Origin: Musa acuminata AAA Group
Lineage: Eukaryota; Streptophyta; Magnoliopsida; Zingiberales; Musaceae
Reading direction: 5' to 3'
Length of the DNA: 64,000 bases
Assembly: GCF_036884655.1 (NCBI RefSeq)
Contig: NC_088355.1
Coordinates: 17,892,001-17,956,000 of the forward strand
The first letter of the stretch is position 1; the number at the start of each line of letters is the position of its first letter. The notes beneath the pieces were generated by a model that worked only from the letters and a program-made list of their open reading frames with translations, was not told where the DNA came from and ran no database searches. Below are positions 12,515 through 23,840 of this stretch, in pieces. Made by a program: the position numbers and the translations under genes.

Positions 12515-13301
12515 ATGCCGCTTTCAAATCCCTTACGTGGCATACTTGATGTCAACCGCCTCATTGGTCCAAATTATACGGATTGGCTCCATAACTTGAG
12601 AATTGTTCTCACGGTGGAGAAAATCGTGTACGTCCTTGATATAGCGATGCCTACGCCTAAAGAAGGGGCAAGCGAGGATGAGATCGCTCGCTACGTGAAG
12701 TACATTGATGACTCCACTCTTGCTCAGTGCTATATGTTGGGCTCTATGTGTTAGGATCAGGAGCACTAAGAGGGGGGGGGGGGGGGGGGGGGGGTGAATT
12801 AGTGCAGCGGAAAACTTTCGACGATTAAAACTGCGTTCGTACGATAAAACTGATTTACGTCTAAACGTCGATTCGAAAATTACTGAACTTTGAAATACGA
12901 TCGTAAATGCGCAGAAGACAATAAGCTATTGAGGAGGTTTGTAGTAAAGATAATATGCTCAAAGTAAATGCAAACCAGAGAGCACTGCAATTTTAGAGTG
13001 GTTCGGTCAATCTTGACCTACATCCACTTTTAGCTTCCTCCACCGACGTGGTCACTGACGTCCACTAGAGGCCTTCCTTCAATAGGCGAAGGCCAACCAC
13101 CCTTTTACAATTTCACTCCTTTTGACGGGCTTAGGAGACAACCCTGACAAACTTTTCTCTCCTCTCTTGAAAGATCACAACTTGGAAGAAAAGAGGGAGG
13201 AAAACTTCTACACTTTACAACACTTTTGAGCTCTAAAATCACAGAGTAAGATCAAGCTTTCGGTGCCTTTAGGTTACCCTTTCATTGCTGAAAGGGTGGG
13301 G

Positions 13302-13309
13302 TATTTATA
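13302..13309 (-). promoter_or_regulatory. TATA box in solo LTR
   Basis: TATAAATA on the minus strand in GGGCCTATAAATACCCC context, at the conserved place in the LTR. Confidence 0.6.
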
Positions 13310-13371
13310 GGCCCCAACCCAATTTGAATTTCGAGCTCAAAACTGTCATCTCCCGGAATTCCGGGGTCTAG

Positions 13372-13625
13372 CGGTTGCACCGCCTGGCAGAGCTCGAAGA
13401 CTGAGCCTCTGGGCGGTGCCACTTCCTGTCAGGGGCAGTTGCACCTCCTGACAAAGCTCGAAGACCGAGCTCAAGCGGTGCCACCGCCTAACTGGGGCGG
13501 TTGCATCGCCCAGCCAGAGCTCGAAGACCGAGCTCAAGCGGTTGCACCTCTGTCAGAGGCAGTTGCACCGCCCAGCCAGAGCTCGGAGACTGAGCCCTGG
13601 GCGGTGCCACCGCCGACCCAAGCGG
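13372..13625 (-). repeat. GC-rich U3 minisatellite in solo LTR
   Basis: Same type of array as at 3776-4135: alternating GCGGTTGCACCGCC and GAGCTCGAAGACTGAGC motifs upstream of the TATA box on the transcribed strand. Open frames over it are not genes. Confidence 0.7.
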
Positions 13626-16600
13626 TGCCACCTTTGGCTAAGAAATCTGGGTTCGAATGGGCTGCTCCATTCGGCCCAATTTGGGTCTGTCAAGGGCCCA
13701 ATTGCCCCAAGATTAAGTTAATGGGATCACCTCCTATTTCTAACTTAATCATCGTGCTAACTACGAATTTCTTAGACATTTACTACAACTTGCTTCGGTG
13801 TGTCAATCGCTTCTTTCGGCGAGCTTCCGTCGATCATCCGATGAACCCTAGGTGATGCTCCTGTGGACTTCCGGCAAACTCATGGACTTGCGATGATCCA
13901 CTTGGCGAGTTCTGACGAGCTTCTTTGGCAAGCTCCTGGACTTCTCGGATTTGTTCCCGCATAACCTCCGATGACCATCCGGACTTCTGTCGAACTCTCG
14001 AACTCCAAACGTGATCATAGTCTTGACTTCGATGCAACTCCTGCTGCATGTCTTACTTCCATCGTAGTTAATCCTGCACATGTAAAACAAAACTTTGATC
14101 AAGACAATTAATCCTAAGCAATTAACCAAGTTGTCCGGCATGTCATTGGTCCTTCGACGCTTCGTCCGATTCTTCGGTGCATCGTCCTCTCCTGTGGCCT
14201 ATTGCTCAATCGGCCAATTGACTCCGCAACTCCGATATCCTTGGCACAATACCCGCTCTTCTTGGCCCGATGCCCGAGTCCACGACCCGAAGCCTTCTAT
14301 TGATACGTTGACCGATCCACCGGCCCAATGTCCAATCTTCTGACATGTTCCTCCGGCATAACATGATTTTTCCTGCTTTAATTGTCTCATCCTGATCGGA
14401 GCATCCTACGTCACTCAAAACGTAGATTAAATCATAAACATATATCAAGTGGTTTCATCATCAAAGTACGAGATTCAACACTATGACTCCTGAGTTACAG
14501 AGATAACATGAAAAGATGGATGCCAGATCCATTCTCCTATATGTCTGCAAATTGTTTGAGGAACAGGGAAGGACTCTACGATATGAGATATCCAAGAGCC
14601 TCTTCCGCGCTAGGATGATTGAGGGGACACCGGTTCAAAACCATGTCCTAAAGACGATTGAGTGGATAGAGATACTCACAGGTATAGGAATGGTCATAGA
14701 GGATAACTTGTGTGTGGACAGTGTGTTTCAGTCCCTACTAGATTCCTTTTCACAGTTCATAATGAATTTTAATATGAACAAGCTTGAGGTGACTCTCCCA
14801 GCTCCTCAATATGTTGAGGGAGGCAGAGAGTACTATTAAGAAAGAGAAGCCAGTTCTCTACACTGGTGAGATCATAAAGAAAAGGAAAGCAGAAAGGTCC
14901 CTTAAGTAGGGAAAGGGCAAGAGCAGACCAGGTAAAGCAAAGGTTGCTAAGAAAGACTCAACAAAGGACAAAGGCCAGTTCTTCCACTGTGGTAAAGATG
15001 GGCACTGAAAGAGGAACTACAAAGAGTACCTTGCAGAGAGGGCAAAATAGAAGCTTGGAGAAGCTTCAGGTACATTCATGATCAATCTCCAATTGTCAGA
15101 TTTTTGTGATAGTGCATTGGTATTGGATACCAGTATTGTTTATCACATCTACAATTTATTATAAATTCTAGCAAAGCTGAGGAGAGATTGGCGAGAGGAA
15201 TATTGCATAAAGGTTTGTTTATGCTAGACACTACTCCACATATCATGAATGTAAGTGTCTAAGAGGAAACGAGATGAGGTGAACAGTGCATACCTATGAC
15301 ATTATAGGCTAGGTCACATCCATGAGGGAATGATTTAAAACATGCTAAATGATAGATATCTAGATCCATTCGACTATGTGTCATATGCAACTTGCGAGCC
15401 TTGCCTTCGTGAAAAACTGACCAACTCTCCATTTAGTGGAACTGGAGAGAGAGCCACTAAGCTATTGGAACTCATACATAGTGATGTATGTGGACCCATG
15501 TTAACTCATGCCACTTGTGGTTACTCCTACTTCATTACTTTTACTGATGATTTCTCAAGGTATGGATATGTGTACTTAATGAATTACAAGTCCGAGGCTT
15601 TTGAGAAATTCAGAGAGTATAAGAATGAAGTGGAGAACCAGACTGGAAAGAGTATCAAAACTCTTCGATTAGATCGAGGAGGTGAGTACATAAGTACAAA
15701 GTTTACTCAGTTCCTCAAGGACCATGGGATATTATCCCAATGGACACCTCCTTATACACCTCAGCTCAATGGTGTCTTTGAAAGGAGAAATCATACGCTA
15801 TTAGATATGGTACGGTCCATGATGAGTTTCGTTGACCTACCCATCTTATTCTAGGGATATACCCTAGAGACCGCAACTTACCTTCTGAACAGAGTTCCAA
15901 CTAAGTCGGTAGTGTCTACACCATATGAGATATAAAAAGGGAAAAATCCTGATCTTAAGGTTGTTAAGATTTGGGGCTGTCTTGCCTACATTAAAAGACA
16001 CAACCCCGATAAGTTAGAATCAAGGACAGAGCGATGCAAATTTGTGGGATACCACTAGGAAACTTGTGGGTATTATTTCTATCATCTCGAGGACCAAAAG
16101 GTTTTTGTAGCTAAGAGAGCAGTGTTCCTTGAGAAGGAATACATTCTTGGCGGAGATAGTGGGAGAATGATAGAGTTGAGCGAGGTTGGAGAATCAAGCT
16201 CAAGCACCACTCTACAGCCCGAGTCTGTTCAGGTACCTAATACACAAGTTTCAACTTTACGTAGGTCTGATAGAGTATCCCATCCTCCTGAGAGATATGT
16301 GGCACATATTAGAGGAGAGGATGTTGAGGATATTAATCCTCAGACCTACGAGGAGGCTATTATGAGTATAGACTCCGGGAAGTGGCAAGAAGCCATGAAT
16401 TCTGAGATGGATTCTATGTACTCCAACAAGGTTTGGAACCTAGTTGATATGCCCGAAGGTATTGTACCTATCGGTTGCAAGTGGATCTTTAAGAAAAAGA
16501 TCGGAGTAGATGGAAAGGTAGAGATCTATAAAGCAAGGCTAGTGGCTAAGGGGTATCGTCAAAGGCAAGGTGTTGACTACGATGAAACCTTCTCACCCGT

Positions 16601-16728
16601 AGCAATGCTAAATTCCATCAGAATTCTATTGGCTATTGCAGCACACTGTGATTATGAGATCTGGAAGATGGATGTGAAAACCGTATTCCTCAATGGGAAC
16701 CTCGAGGAGGAGGTGTATATGATGCAAC

Positions 16729-18221
16729 TGCTAGTCATAGGTGCCCAGCAAGCCAATCACGTGAGTGATGGCACGTGTGACTTGATACAGAATCTTTTTG
16801 CTTATTATATTTTGGCGTATATCACTTTATAACTATTGCATAAATGCATATATATTGTGATGTCCTTGGATTTGTGCAATGGGAATCGGATCGTGATGAG
16901 ATCACGATAATGAGATCGATTCACCTTTAAACACATATCCTAAATAATCCCGGTCATAGGTTACTCGAGAGGGACATCGTGATAACCGGATAGACTGGTG
17001 TGCTGTATACCCGTCCATATGATGGATGCAGCTGGTCTCATAGCTGCTCGTGTAGGGACACTAGGGATACAGTACAAGTGCTCATTGGAGAATGAGTTCA
17101 CTGATTGATCCGCTTACGGAATGCTGGATGGTTGATGATGCCTTATTGTCAGACAGCGATTCCGTAGTCCTAGTGGTGTATCTGGTCCTTAGACTTGAGA
17201 CACCAAGGATGTCCTGTATGAGTGCTCCACTCTTTGATACCAGACATATAGGTTTGGCTGTTCCCAGATCTAGTACAGCTGGTGATTGGGAGTGGTAGTC
17301 GACCTTACGAGGGCTATTGAGTGTCGATAGAGGATCATCCACTCTCGGTATCATGAGAGGAATATCCCATGTGTTCTTGCTCAGACAAATCCCTGGCCAG
17401 GGTCATTCGGGTTGAGAGAGAAAGAGTTCTCCGGGAGAATCCGATTAGAGCGAGACTCGAGTAGAAACCGTATGGGTCTGACAGCACCATGCTCGATATA
17501 CGGTCTCTGGGATATTAGATGGATGAGGGACTATAGGTACATGGTAACTGAGGACAGACAGGTCCAATGGATTGGATTCCCCTGTATCGTCTGGGGACTA
17601 CGGCGTAGTGGCCTAGTACTTCCGTAGTCGATGAGTCGAGTGAATTATTACAGAGATAATAATTCACTGAGTTAGAAGGAGTTCTGACAGGTATGACTCA
17701 CGGCCAGCTCGATATTGGGCCTAGAGGGTCACACACATATGGTAGGCATTGCGATGAGTAGAGGTTCGGATATGAGATATCCGACGGAGCCCTTGTCTTA
17801 TTGGATGCAGATCCAATACCCACTAGGGAAAGGACCCATTAGGGTTTTGACACGGGATCTCTATAAATAGGAGGGATTCACAGCCTCATAGGCTAGAGTC
17901 TTTGCTTGCCCTTCCTATTCTCCTCTCCCTCTCCCCTCAGAGTAGGCCTGGAGTTTTGAGGAGCGTCGTCGCAACCCTGCTGTGTGGATCACCGCTAGAG
18001 AGGAGGACGCTTGACCTCCTTCACCCTCTCCTAAGGATCTGCAAGGAAACAGGGATATACGATCTCCCTAGGAAACACAATCTTTATACGCAGTTTTGTG
18101 TTTTTGCGGATTTTGCGCACCAATCTTCGCACGACGATGAACATCTTTTTGGGAATCGGGGATTTTTGTTTTCTTGTTCTTCCGCTGCGCATATGATGTC
18201 GCCCCCTATGATTTCCCAACA
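16729..18221 (+). repeat. C2 5' LTR
   Basis: TGCTAGTCATAGGTGCCC to GATTTCCCAACA, with TATA box at 17862-17869. The PBS follows after one base. Only a handful of differences from the 3' LTR were noticed (for example G for C at 17284 versus 24504), implying a recent insertion. Confidence 0.95.
17862..17869 (+). promoter_or_regulatory. TATA box of C2 5' LTR
   Basis: TATAAATA, the likely promoter of full-length C2 RNA, about 350 bp from the LTR end. Confidence 0.7.
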
Positions 18222-18222
18222 G

Positions 18223-18235
18223 TGGTATCAGAGCC
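18223..18235 (+). other. PBS of C2
   Basis: TGGTATCAGAGCC, one base after the 5' LTR; Met-tRNA type. Confidence 0.92.
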
Positions 18236-20048
18236 AGGTTGTTCGTGCGAATGATTGGTTTTGAACTGCGTGTGTTGTGTTTAGGAAGAATATTGACGTC
18301 AAAATCGTTGACGCAAAAGCAAGGAAGGGCAGCAACAGTTGCTGCCCTCGATCTGCATACCTGCAGCCACCTGCAGCGGCAGCCGCAGCTGCAGCCGCAG
18401 CCAGGCAGCACAGCGCCGGCGCATGCGCAAGCGCTGTGCCTGCAGCAGCCGGCCGGCGGTCTGCTTGCAGCAGGCTTGCTGCTAGCGGGGCTGGCAACCC
18501 ACGGGCAGAGGCGCCGCAGGGAAGCGGCGCCTGCCGCCGAAAGGAAGCGGCGCCTGCCGCCGCTGCTCCCGCGGGCGAAACCCCCCACAAGGGCGGCCGC
18601 CCGGCGATACAGCACCGCCTGCGGAGGCAGCGGCGCCCGAAGGGGGCGCCCACCCGCAGCGGCATCGCCGCCAGCGGGCGTGCCGCCTGCAGGCGAGGGC
18701 AGTGCCCTCGCCCCGCCGCACAGGCCGCCGCCGGCAGGGTGGCGGCGGCGGCAGCAGCAAAAAAGGGCAAAGGGTATTAGGGTTTTCTGGGCAAAAGACA
18801 GTTTTGCCCCTCGGAATTTGAGAAATTCCAGTTTCTATCTTTTGTCCAAATTACGAAAATACCCTTAGGAATTAAGAAATTCCCTATATGTCCCTGATTT
18901 CAGAAAATATTAATTAATTAAAAGGTTTAGTTGATTATTATTTTTATTATTATCTAGTAGTCCTACATGATGATGATTATTTATACATGTGATGTATGAT
19001 GAGTGGACGGATGATCATGGACCGTGTGATGTGTGTACTTGTGATTATTATTATTGAGGTCTGCGAACCTCCATTATATTTCTCGTTTATTGTCGGGCCT
19101 GCGTGCCTATGATTAAGTTGTAATCACATGAGGAGGCGCAGCGGGAGCGTGGAAGCCATAGCGGGACCCACGAGACGGACGATCGTGATGCATGGAGATG
19201 CATCAAGATGTCGACGGAACCGACGAGGACGAGATGGACGATCACAAGGCATGGAGATGCACCGTTGCACACATAGATCTTGATGTGAGTGATTAGGCCT
19301 ACTGGCTCGGGCCTAATCATATTAGGTTGTGGTCCATGATCATCTGGTGTGATTGCTTATACACATACTAGATATGTATATATATTTGCATGCGATGTAG
19401 ATATATATTAAATATGTATATGTGTGACATGTCATATTAGGAGACCAAATCATAGAAACATCTCTCGATAAAATTAAGTCGGTAAACGTGAGGCAATTAG
19501 ATTGACCCACGTGGCCTTCCATCGTTATGAGTAGGAACCGAATCCCGGTGTAGGTTGAGTTGGTCGAGTCCCTCGAGACTCACTTATATCGCGATTCGCT
19601 ATCTTGCTTACGACATAGAGATGTCACCGGTGACCTGAGGGCATGATATGCTTGGTCGAGTCCCTCGAGGGTATATCATCAAATCAGACTCATCTTGTAA
19701 CGAAGGTGTTGACTTAACCGAGCATCATGGTTGGTCGAGTCCCTCGAGGCCATGGTGATTCGGAGGCCGAACAGGACGGGAATCACAAGGAGTTGTGATC
19801 GGCAAGAGTTGTCTACCTTTTAGGCTTAGTGTGATTGGTCGAGTCCCTCGAGGTTACACTAAGACGCTGATTGGATCCTGATCCCCACTAGAAGTCTGCC
19901 GGAGACTTCCGTTTCACGTGCTGAGGGTGTCGCGTGACTCGTTAGTAAAATAGTGGGAGCATATTAAGATAGAAGTCCATATCTTGATAGTTTATTTCTT
20001 GTAAAATCTGCATGTTATTCATTTTTGCTACATCTTTATTTTCAGAAA
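18236..20048 (+). other. C2 untranslated leader
   Basis: 1.8 kb with no frame conserved with C1. A very GC-rich block at about 18345-18765 contains repeated GCGGCGCCTGCCGCCG units; alanine/proline-rich open frames on both strands are products of this composition. The hairpin series lies at 19554-19863, ending 185 bp before the gag start. Confidence 0.75.
19554..19863 (+). promoter_or_regulatory. Series of four hairpins in C2 leader
   Basis: Four copies of TGGTCGAGTCCCTCGAG at 19561, 19653, 19733 and 19836 (spacing about 80-105 bp). Each contains TCGAG-tcc-CTCGA. The flanks differ between copies but are complementary within a copy: TGAGT/ACTCA, ATGATAT/ATATCAT (19643-19679), CATGG/CCATG, CTTAGTGT/ACACTAAG (19825-19863). 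Different arms pairing around one constant core is good evidence for a selected structure; the function is unknown. Confidence 0.68.
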
Positions 20049-20807
20049 ATGTCGCTTTCAAATCCCTTACGTGGCATACTTGATGTCAACCGCCTCACTG
20101 GTCCAAATTATACGGATTGGCTCCGTAACTTGAGAATTGTTCTCACAGCGGAGAAAATCGTGTACGTCCTTGATACAGTGATGCCTACGCCCGAAGAAGG
20201 GGCAAGCGAGGATGAGATCGCTCGCTACGTGAAGTACATTGATGACTCCACTCTTGCTCAGTGCTATATGTTGGGCTCTATGACTCCAGAGTTACAGAGA
20301 CAACATGAAAAGATGGATGCCAGATCCATTCTCCTACTTGTCCGTAAATTGTTTGAGGAACAGGGAAGGACTCAACGATATGAGATATCCAAGAGCCTTT
20401 TCCGCGCTAGGATGACTGAGGGGACACCGGTTCAGAACCATGTCCTAAAGATGATTGAGTGGATAGAGAAACTCACAGGTCTAGGAATGGTCCTAGAGGA
20501 TAACTTGTGTTTGGACATTGTGCTTCAGTCCCTACCAGATTCCTTTTCACAGTTCATAATGAACTTTAATATGAACAAGCTTGAGGTGACTCTCCCAGAG
20601 CTCCTCAATATGTTGAGGGAGGCAGAGAGTACTATTAAGAAAGAGAAGCCAGTTCTCTACACTGGTGAGACCAGAAAGAAAAGGAAAGCAGAAAGGTCCC
20701 TTAAGAAGGGAAAGGGCAAGGGCAAACAAGGTAAAGCAAAGGTTGCTAAGAAAGACCCAACAAAGGACAAAGGCCAGTGCTTCCACTGTGGTAAAGATGG
20801 GCACTAG
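20049..20807 (+). CDS. C2 Gag, ending in a stop inside the zinc knuckle
   Basis: Start chosen at ATG 20049 ([10 protein letters not shown]), matching the only start available in C1; an in-frame ATG 24 bp upstream is not conserved. The 252-residue frame has the copia gag core (TGPNYTDW near the N terminus, then [15 protein letters not shown]) and a lysine-rich segment before CFHCGKDGH. It then meets TAG at 20805-20807 where a Trp is expected (GHWKRNC type). The frame continues open into pol, so read-through of one stop would restore the CCHC knuckle and a full Gag-Pol. Gag forms the particle that packages the element's RNA. It may be a nonsense mutation instead. Confidence 0.85.
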   Translation: MSLSNPLRGILDVNRLTGPNYTDWLRNLRIVLTAEKIVYVLDTVMPTPEEGASEDEIARYVKYIDDSTLAQCYMLGSMTPELQRQHEKMDARSILLLVRKLFEEQGRTQRYEISKSLFRARMTEGTPVQNHVLKMIEWIEKLTGLGMVLEDNLCLDIVLQSLPDSFSQFIMNFNMNKLEVTLPELLNMLREAESTIKKEKPVLYTGETRKKRKAERSLKKGKGKGKQGKAKVAKKDPTKDKGQCFHCGKDGH

Positions 20808-23800
20808 AAGAGAAACTGCAAAGAGTACCTTGCAGAAAGGGCGAAACAAAAGCTTGATGAAGCTTCAGGTACATTCATGATCAGTCTCCATTTGTCAGAC
20901 TCTTATGATAACACATGGGTATTAGATACCGGTAGTGCTTATCATATATGTAATTCGTTGCAGGTTCTGGCAAGGCCTAGGAGACTAGAGAGAGGCGAGA
21001 TGGACCTCAAGATGGGTAATGGAGCAAAAGTTGCTGTATTAGCTGTTGGCGAGGTCGCCCTACATCTGCCTAGTGGAGCTTTTATTGCATTAGATGCATG
21101 TTATTTTGTTCCTTCTATTATCAAAAATATTATCTCCATTTCATGTTTAACAGTTAGTGGATATAAATTTGTTTTTGAGAACAATGGTTGTTCGATATTA
21201 TTAGATGATAAGATCATCACGAAAGAAACATTGCATAATGGTTTATTTATGTTAGACACCACTCCACATATCATGAATATAAATGTGTCCAAAAGGAAAC
21301 GAGATGAGTTGAACAGTGCATACCTGTGGCATTGTAGGCTAGGTCACATCCATGAAAGAAGGATTCAAAAGTTGCTAAATGATGGATATCTAGATCCATT
21401 CGATTATGTGTCATATGCAACTTGTGAGCCTTGCATTCGTGGAAAACTGACCAACTCTCCATTTAGTGGAACTGGAGAGAGAGCCACTGAGTTGTTGGAA
21501 CTCATACATAGTGATGTATGTGGACCCATGTCAACTCATGCCATTGGAGGTTACTCCTACTTCATTACATTTACTGATGATTTCTCAAGGTATGGATATG
21601 TGTACTTAATGAAGTACAAGTCCGAGGCCTTTGAGAAATTCAGAGAGTATAAGAATGAGGTGGAGAACCAGACTGGAAAGAGTATCAAAACTCTTCGATC
21701 AGATCGAGGAGGTGAGTACTTAAGTACAGAGTTTACTCACTTCCTCAAGGACCATGGGATATTATCCCAATGGACACCTCCTTATACACCTCAGCTCAAT
21801 GGTGTCTTTGAAAGGAGAAATCGTACATTATTAGATATGGTACGGTCCATGATGAGTTTCGCTGACCTACCCATCTCATTCTGGGGATATGCCCTAGAAA
21901 CCGCAGCTTACCTTCTGAACAGAGTTCCAACTAAGTCGGTGGTGTCTACACCATATGAGATATGGAAAGGGAAGAAGCCTGATCTTAAAGTAGTTAAGAT
22001 TTGGGGCTGCTCTGCCCATGTTAAAAGACACAACCCCGATAAGTTAGAATCAAGGACAGGGCGATGTAAATTTGTGGGATACCCCAAGGAAACTTGTGGG
22101 TATTACTTCTTTCATCTCGAGGACCAAAAGGTCTTTGTAGCTAAGAGAGCAGTGTTCCTTGAGAAGGAACACATTCTTGACGGAGACAGTGGGAGAATGA
22201 TAGAATTGAGCGAGGTTGGAGAACCAAGCTCAAGCACCACTCTACAGCCCGAGTCTGTTCAGGTATCTAATACACAAGTTTCAACTTTACGCAGGTCTGA
22301 TAGAGTATCCCATCCTCCTGAGAGATATGTGGGACATATTAGAGCAGAGGATGTAGAGGATATTGATCCTCAGACCTACGAGGAGGCTATTATGAGTATA
22401 GACTCCGGGAAGTGGAAAGAAGCCATGAATTCTGAGATGGATTCTATGTACTCCAATAAGGTTTGGAACCTAGTTGATGCACCCGAAGGTATTGTACCCA
22501 TCGGTTGCAAGTGGATCTTTAAGAAAAAGATCGGAGTAGATGGAAAGGTAGAGACCTATAAAGCAAGGCTAGTGGCTAAGGGGTATCGTCAAAGGCAAGG
22601 TGTTGACTACGACGAAACTTTCTCACCCGTAGCAATGCTAAAATCCATCAGAATTCTATTGGCTATTGCAGCACACTATGATTATGAGATCTGGCAGATG
22701 GATGTGAAAACCGCATTCCTCAACGGGAACCTGGAGGAGGAGGTGTATATGATGCAACCTGAGGGATTCGTGTCCAAGAACTGCCCAGATAAGGTGTGTA
22801 GGTTGCTTAGATCCATTTATGGACTAAAGCAAGCTTCCCGAAGTTGGAACATAAGATTTGATGAGGCAATCAGATCTTATGACTTCGTTAAGAACGAAGA
22901 TGAGCCTTGTGTATACAGAAAGGTAAGTGGGAGCGCTATTAGCTTTTTGGTGTTATATGTGGATGACATCCTCATCATTGGGAATGACATAGGAATGCTA
23001 TCCACAATAAAGGCTTGGTTATCTAGACACTTCTCCATGAAGGACTTAGGAGAAGCATCTTATATCTTGGGGATTAGAATCTATAGAGATAGATCCAAAA
23101 GGATGCTTGGCTTGTCCCAGTCCAGGTACATAGAAACTATTGTCAAAAGGTTTGGCATGGAAAATTCCAAGAGAGGTCTCATACCGATGAGACATGGGAT
23201 ATCGCTTTCTACGAGTATGTCCCCAAAGACTCCAGAAGAAAGGGCGAACATGGATATGATACCTTATGCCTCAGCAATAGGGTCTATCATGTATGCCATG
23301 CTATGTACTAGGCCTGATATAGCGCATGCTCTGAGTGTCACGAGCAGGTATCAGGCGGATCCAGGCTTGGAGCACTGGAAAGCAGTAAAGTGTATCCTTA
23401 AGTACTTGAGAAGGACTAAGGATCTTTTACTAGTATATGGAGGTAATAGCCTTAAGGTTGAAGGCTACACTGACTCAAGTTTTCAGTCTGATGTCGATGA
23501 TAGCAAGTCGAATTCAGGGTATGTGTACACCTTGAATGGAGGAGCAGTGTGCTGGAAGAGTTCCAAGCAAGATACCACTGCTGACTCGACCACAGAGGCG
23601 GAGTACATTGCTGCATCAGATGCAGCAAAGGAGGGAGTCTGGTTGAAGAAGTTCATCACAGATTTGGGAGTCATGCCGGATAGTGAGGAGCCGATCTCCC
23701 TATATTGCGACAACTATGGGGTGATTACTCAAATAAGGGAACCCGGGTCTCATCAGAAGTGTTCTGAGGAGGTTCCAGTTTATAAGAGAGATCGTAACCC

Positions 23801-23840
23801 GAGGAGATGTAGTAGTGGAAAGAGTTCCATCCGAAGATAA
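20808..23840 (+). CDS. C2 Pol polyprotein (protease, integrase, reverse transcriptase, RNase H)
   Basis: Same frame as gag, open from the TAG to 23840. Numbered from the Met at 20877: protease D17-T-G; integrase zinc site H152, H157, C183, C186; integrase catalytic D213, D276, E312 (D and E 35 residues apart); reverse transcriptase D609 and YVDD 694-697; RNase H D866, E907, D945. All catalytic residues checked are present. Near residue 961 a short deletion shifts the frame; the tail that should read PSEDNIADPLTKPLSQ follows in another frame at 23800-23935. C1 shares this shift. The protein copies and integrates the element from within virus-like particles. Confidence 0.92.
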   Translation, partial: KRNCKEYLAERAKQKLDEASGTFMISLHLSDSYDNTWVLDTGSAYHICNSLQVLARPRRLERGEMDLKMGNGAKVAVLAVGEVALHLPSGAFIALDACYFVPSIIKNIISISCLTVSGYKFVFENNGCSILLDDKIITKETLHNGLFMLDTTPHIMNINVSKRKRDELNSAYLWHCRLGHIHERRIQKLLNDGYLDPFDYVSYATCEPCIRGKLTNSPFSGTGERATELLELIHSDVCGPMSTHAIGGYSYFITFTDDFSRYGYVYLMKYKSEAFEKFREYKNEVENQTGKSIKTLRSDRGGEYLSTEFTHFLKDHGILSQWTPPYTPQLNGVFERRNRTLLDMVRSMMSFADLPISFWGYALETAAYLLNRVPTKSVVSTPYEIWKGKKPDLKVVKIWGCSAHVKRHNPDKLESRTGRCKFVGYPKETCGYYFFHLEDQKVFVAKRAVFLEKEHILDGDSGRMIELSEVGEPSSSTTLQPESVQVSNTQVSTLRRSDRVSHPPERYVGHIRAEDVEDIDPQTYEEAIMSIDSGKWKEAMNSEMDSMYSNKVWNLVDAPEGIVPIGCKWIFKKKIGVDGKVETYKARLVAKGYRQRQGVDYDETFSPVAMLKSIRILLAIAAHYDYEIWQMDVKTAFLNGNLEEEVYMMQPEGFVSKNCPDKVCRLLRSIYGLKQASRSWNIRFDEAIRSYDFVKNEDEPCVYRKVSGSAISFLVLYVDDILIIGNDIGMLSTIKAWLSRHFSMKDLGEASYILGIRIYRDRSKRMLGLSQSRYIETIVKRFGMENSKRGLIPMRHGISLSTSMSPKTPEERANMDMIPYASAIGSIMYAMLCTRPDIAHALSVTSRYQADPGLEHWKAVKCILKYLRRTKDLLLVYGGNSLKVEGYTDSSFQSDVDDSKSNSGYVYTLNGGAVCWKSSKQDTTADSTTEAEYIAASDAAKEGVWLKKFITDLGVMPDSEEPISLYCDNYGVITQIREPGSHQKCSEEVPVYKRDRNPRRCSSGKSSIRR

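Larger units (their letters stand above)
12749..14480 (-). mobile_element. Sirevirus-like solo LTR in C1 gag
   Basis: 1732 bp, TGTTAGGATC to GATTCAACA on the plus strand, flanked by CTATG at 12744-12748 and 14481-14485. No internal element sequence, so it is a solo LTR left by unequal recombination. It has the long U3 form, a TATA box (minus strand, 13302-13309), a GC-rich minisatellite at about 13372-13625 and a 23-base G run at 12772-12794, the longest of any copy here. It has only a single copy of the unit that is expanded in S3 and S4. Confidence 0.93.
12515..15008 (+). pseudogene. C1 gag pseudogene, split by a solo LTR
   Basis: Starts ATG at 12515 with [20 protein letters not shown] and matches C2 gag to 12748. 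It resumes at 14486 after the solo LTR and its TSD, with a CAA-to-TAA stop soon after. It ends in the zinc knuckle, where the Trp codon following GH is TGA at 15006-15008; C2 has TAG at the same codon. Stops and small indels make it inactive. Confidence 0.88.

Noticed and set aside
17092..17298. Open frames repeated in C1 and C2 LTRs (also 17412-17627, 24312-24518, 24632-24847)
   Set aside because: Identical only because the two C2 LTRs are identical; broken in C1 and outside any known LTR-encoded protein.
18239..18868. 209-codon and overlapping frames in the C2 leader as a possible extra gene
   Set aside because: Produced by GC-rich composition; not conserved in the C1 leader and present on both strands.
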